Shown here: in pieces, positions 6,419 to 7,457 of the stretch | Layout of the letters: each line of letters starts with the position of its first letter | How positions within the stretch are numbered: the stretch's first letter is position 1 | From: Bacteroides sp. | GTDB taxonomy: Bacteria; Bacteroidota; Bacteroidia; Bacteroidales; Bacteroidaceae | Length of the DNA: 7,457 bases | Reading direction: 5' to 3' | NCBI GenBank assembly: GCA_019417975.1 | Contig: DYCT01000092.1 | Span: forward strand, 1 to 7,457 | Notes under the pieces: generated by a model | What the model was told of the DNA's origin: nothing | Databases searched by the model: none | Seen by the model: only the letters and a program-made list of their open reading frames with translations | Made by a program: the position numbers and the translations under genes

Positions 6419-7438
6419 ATGAAAGAAATTGATTGGTCAAACTTATCGTTCGGTTATATGCCGACTGATTATAATGTACGTTGCTATTATCGCAATGGTG
6501 CATGGGGAGAAATCGAAGTTAGCAGCAGCGAAAGCATCAATATCCACATGGCTGCCACTTGTCTACACTATGGACAAGAAGCTTTCGAAGGATTGAAAGC
6601 TTTCCGTGGCAAAGACGGTAAAGTTCGTATCTTCCGCATGGAAGAAAATGCAGCCCGTTTGCAGAGCACTTGCCGTGGTATTTTGATGCCCGAACTTCCT
6701 ACAGACAAGTTCTGTGAAATGATGGCTAAAGTAGTGAAGCTGAACGAACGTTTCATCCCTCCATACGGTACAGGTGCCTCTCTTTATCTTCGTCCGCTTC
6801 TTATCGGTACTGGTGCACAAGTAGGTGTACGTCCGGCTACTGAATATCTGTTTGTTGTATTCTGTACTCCGGTAGGACCATATTTCAAGGGTGGTTTCTC
6901 TGCCAATCCGTATGTCATCACTCGTAAGTATGACCGTGCTGCTCCACTTGGAACAGGTACATTTAAGGTAGGCGGTAACTATGCAGCCAGCTTGCGTGCA
7001 AGCAAAGAAGCTCACGATGGTGGTTATTCTGCAGAATTCTATCTTGATGCAAAAGAAAAGAAATTTATCGACGAATGTGGTGCTGCCAACTTCTTCGGTA
7101 TTAAAGACAATACATACATCACTCCGCAGTCTACTTCTATTCTGCCTTCTATTACCAACAAGAGCTTGATGCAGCTTGCTGAAGATTTGGGTATGAAAGT
7201 AGAACGCCGTCCTATCGCGGAAGAAGAATTGGCTACATTCGAAGAAGCCGGTGCTTGCGGTACTGCTGCTGTTATCAGCCCGATTCAGCGTATTGATGAC
7301 CCGGAAAAGGGTAAGTCGTATGTCTTCTCTAAAGACGGTAAGCCCGGACCGATTAGCGAAAAACTTTATAACAAGTTGCGCGGTATTCAGTTGGGCGAAG
7401 AGCCTGATACTCATGGATGGGTTACTATCATTGAATAA
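6419..7438 (+). CDS. ilvE: Branched-chain amino acid aminotransferase (PLP fold type IV)
   Basis: IlvE transfers the amino group between glutamate and the 2-oxo acids of leucine, isoleucine and valine, the last step of their synthesis and the first of their breakdown, in the cytoplasm. The 339-residue length fits the larger class II BCAT type, which also includes eukaryotic enzymes. K183 in FKVGGNYAAS is the expected lysine that binds pyridoxal phosphate, matching KLGGNYG of the human enzymes. E219 in ECGAANFFG is the expected cofactor-ring contact. SILPSIT and CGTAAVISPI correspond to phosphate- and substrate-binding segments, and LHYGQEAFEGLKAFRG near residues 50-65 is a strong N-terminal signature. 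The start at 6419 gives the standard N-terminus. It probably has its own promoter 47 bp upstream. Only 19 bp follow the stop, so no terminator can be judged. Codon choice looks more biased than in the glycosidase genes, as for a well-expressed core gene. Confidence 0.96.
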   Translation: MKEIDWSNLSFGYMPTDYNVRCYYRNGAWGEIEVSSSESINIHMAATCLHYGQEAFEGLKAFRGKDGKVRIFRMEENAARLQSTCRGILMPELPTDKFCEMMAKVVKLNERFIPPYGTGASLYLRPLLIGTGAQVGVRPATEYLFVVFCTPVGPYFKGGFSANPYVITRKYDRAAPLGTGTFKVGGNYAASLRASKEAHDGGYSAEFYLDAKEKKFIDECGAANFFGIKDNTYITPQSTSILPSITNKSLMQLAEDLGMKVERRPIAEEELATFEEAGACGTAAVISPIQRIDDPEKGKSYVFSKDGKPGPISEKLYNKLRGIQLGEEPDTHGWVTIIE

Positions 7439-7457
7439 TTTTATTCGTCTATTTTAT

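Noticed and set aside
6563..7414. 283-codon open frame on the - strand inside ilvE
   Set aside because: It lies wholly antisense to a clear ilvE with intact active-site motifs. Its translation is rich in Cys, Phe, Ser and Thr with no recognisable domain, as expected from the complement of a codon-biased gene.
1..7457. Insertion sequence or transposase gene
   Set aside because: No DDE or serine/tyrosine recombinase motifs and no paired terminal repeats with target duplications were seen.

Overview
The window looks like a chromosomal segment of a Bacteroides-type (Bacteroidales) bacterium. All four complete genes are on the + strand. None has a Shine-Dalgarno-like sequence that fixes its start, and TAnnTTTG motifs resembling the Bacteroides -7 promoter element occur upstream of two of them. 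The gene content also fits: large secreted carbohydrate-active enzymes of the GH123-like/DUF4091 and GH78 types, a C-terminal sorting-like domain, and a Bacteroidetes-style branched-chain aminotransferase. The genus is inferred from protein style; there is no marker gene here.

Layout. Positions 1-67 are the end of whatever lies upstream. Positions 68-5572 hold a two-gene accessory operon with a 9-bp gap. The first gene is a 1069-residue secreted protein joining a GH123-like (DUF4091) glycosidase module to a phosphodiester glycosidase (NAGPA/DUF2233) module, followed by an Ig-like stretch and a Por-secretion-like C-terminal domain. The second is a 761-residue secreted GH78-type alpha-L-rhamnosidase. 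A strong intrinsic terminator (5624-5655) closes the operon. The 502-bp gap from 5573 to 6074 then holds four 15-bp palindromic units at an exact 22-bp period (5714-5794), a start-less open frame of unclear meaning, and a candidate promoter. The rest is housekeeping: xseB (exonuclease VII small subunit, 6075-6275), a stem-loop, a candidate promoter and ilvE (branched-chain aminotransferase, 6419-7438).

How the genes may work together. The operon encodes three potential glycan-cleaving activities: N-acetylhexosaminidase-like, sugar-1-phosphodiester-cleaving and rhamnosidase. This suggests breakdown of a rhamnose-containing glycan with HexNAc and/or sugar-phosphate decorations, for example a bacterial cell-wall or capsular polysaccharide. 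The substrate is inference. xseB and ilvE are unrelated core functions. The boundary between accessory and core genes falls in the palindrome-bearing gap, and no xseA lies next to xseB. The most unusual items are the fused glycosidase and the 22-bp palindrome array.
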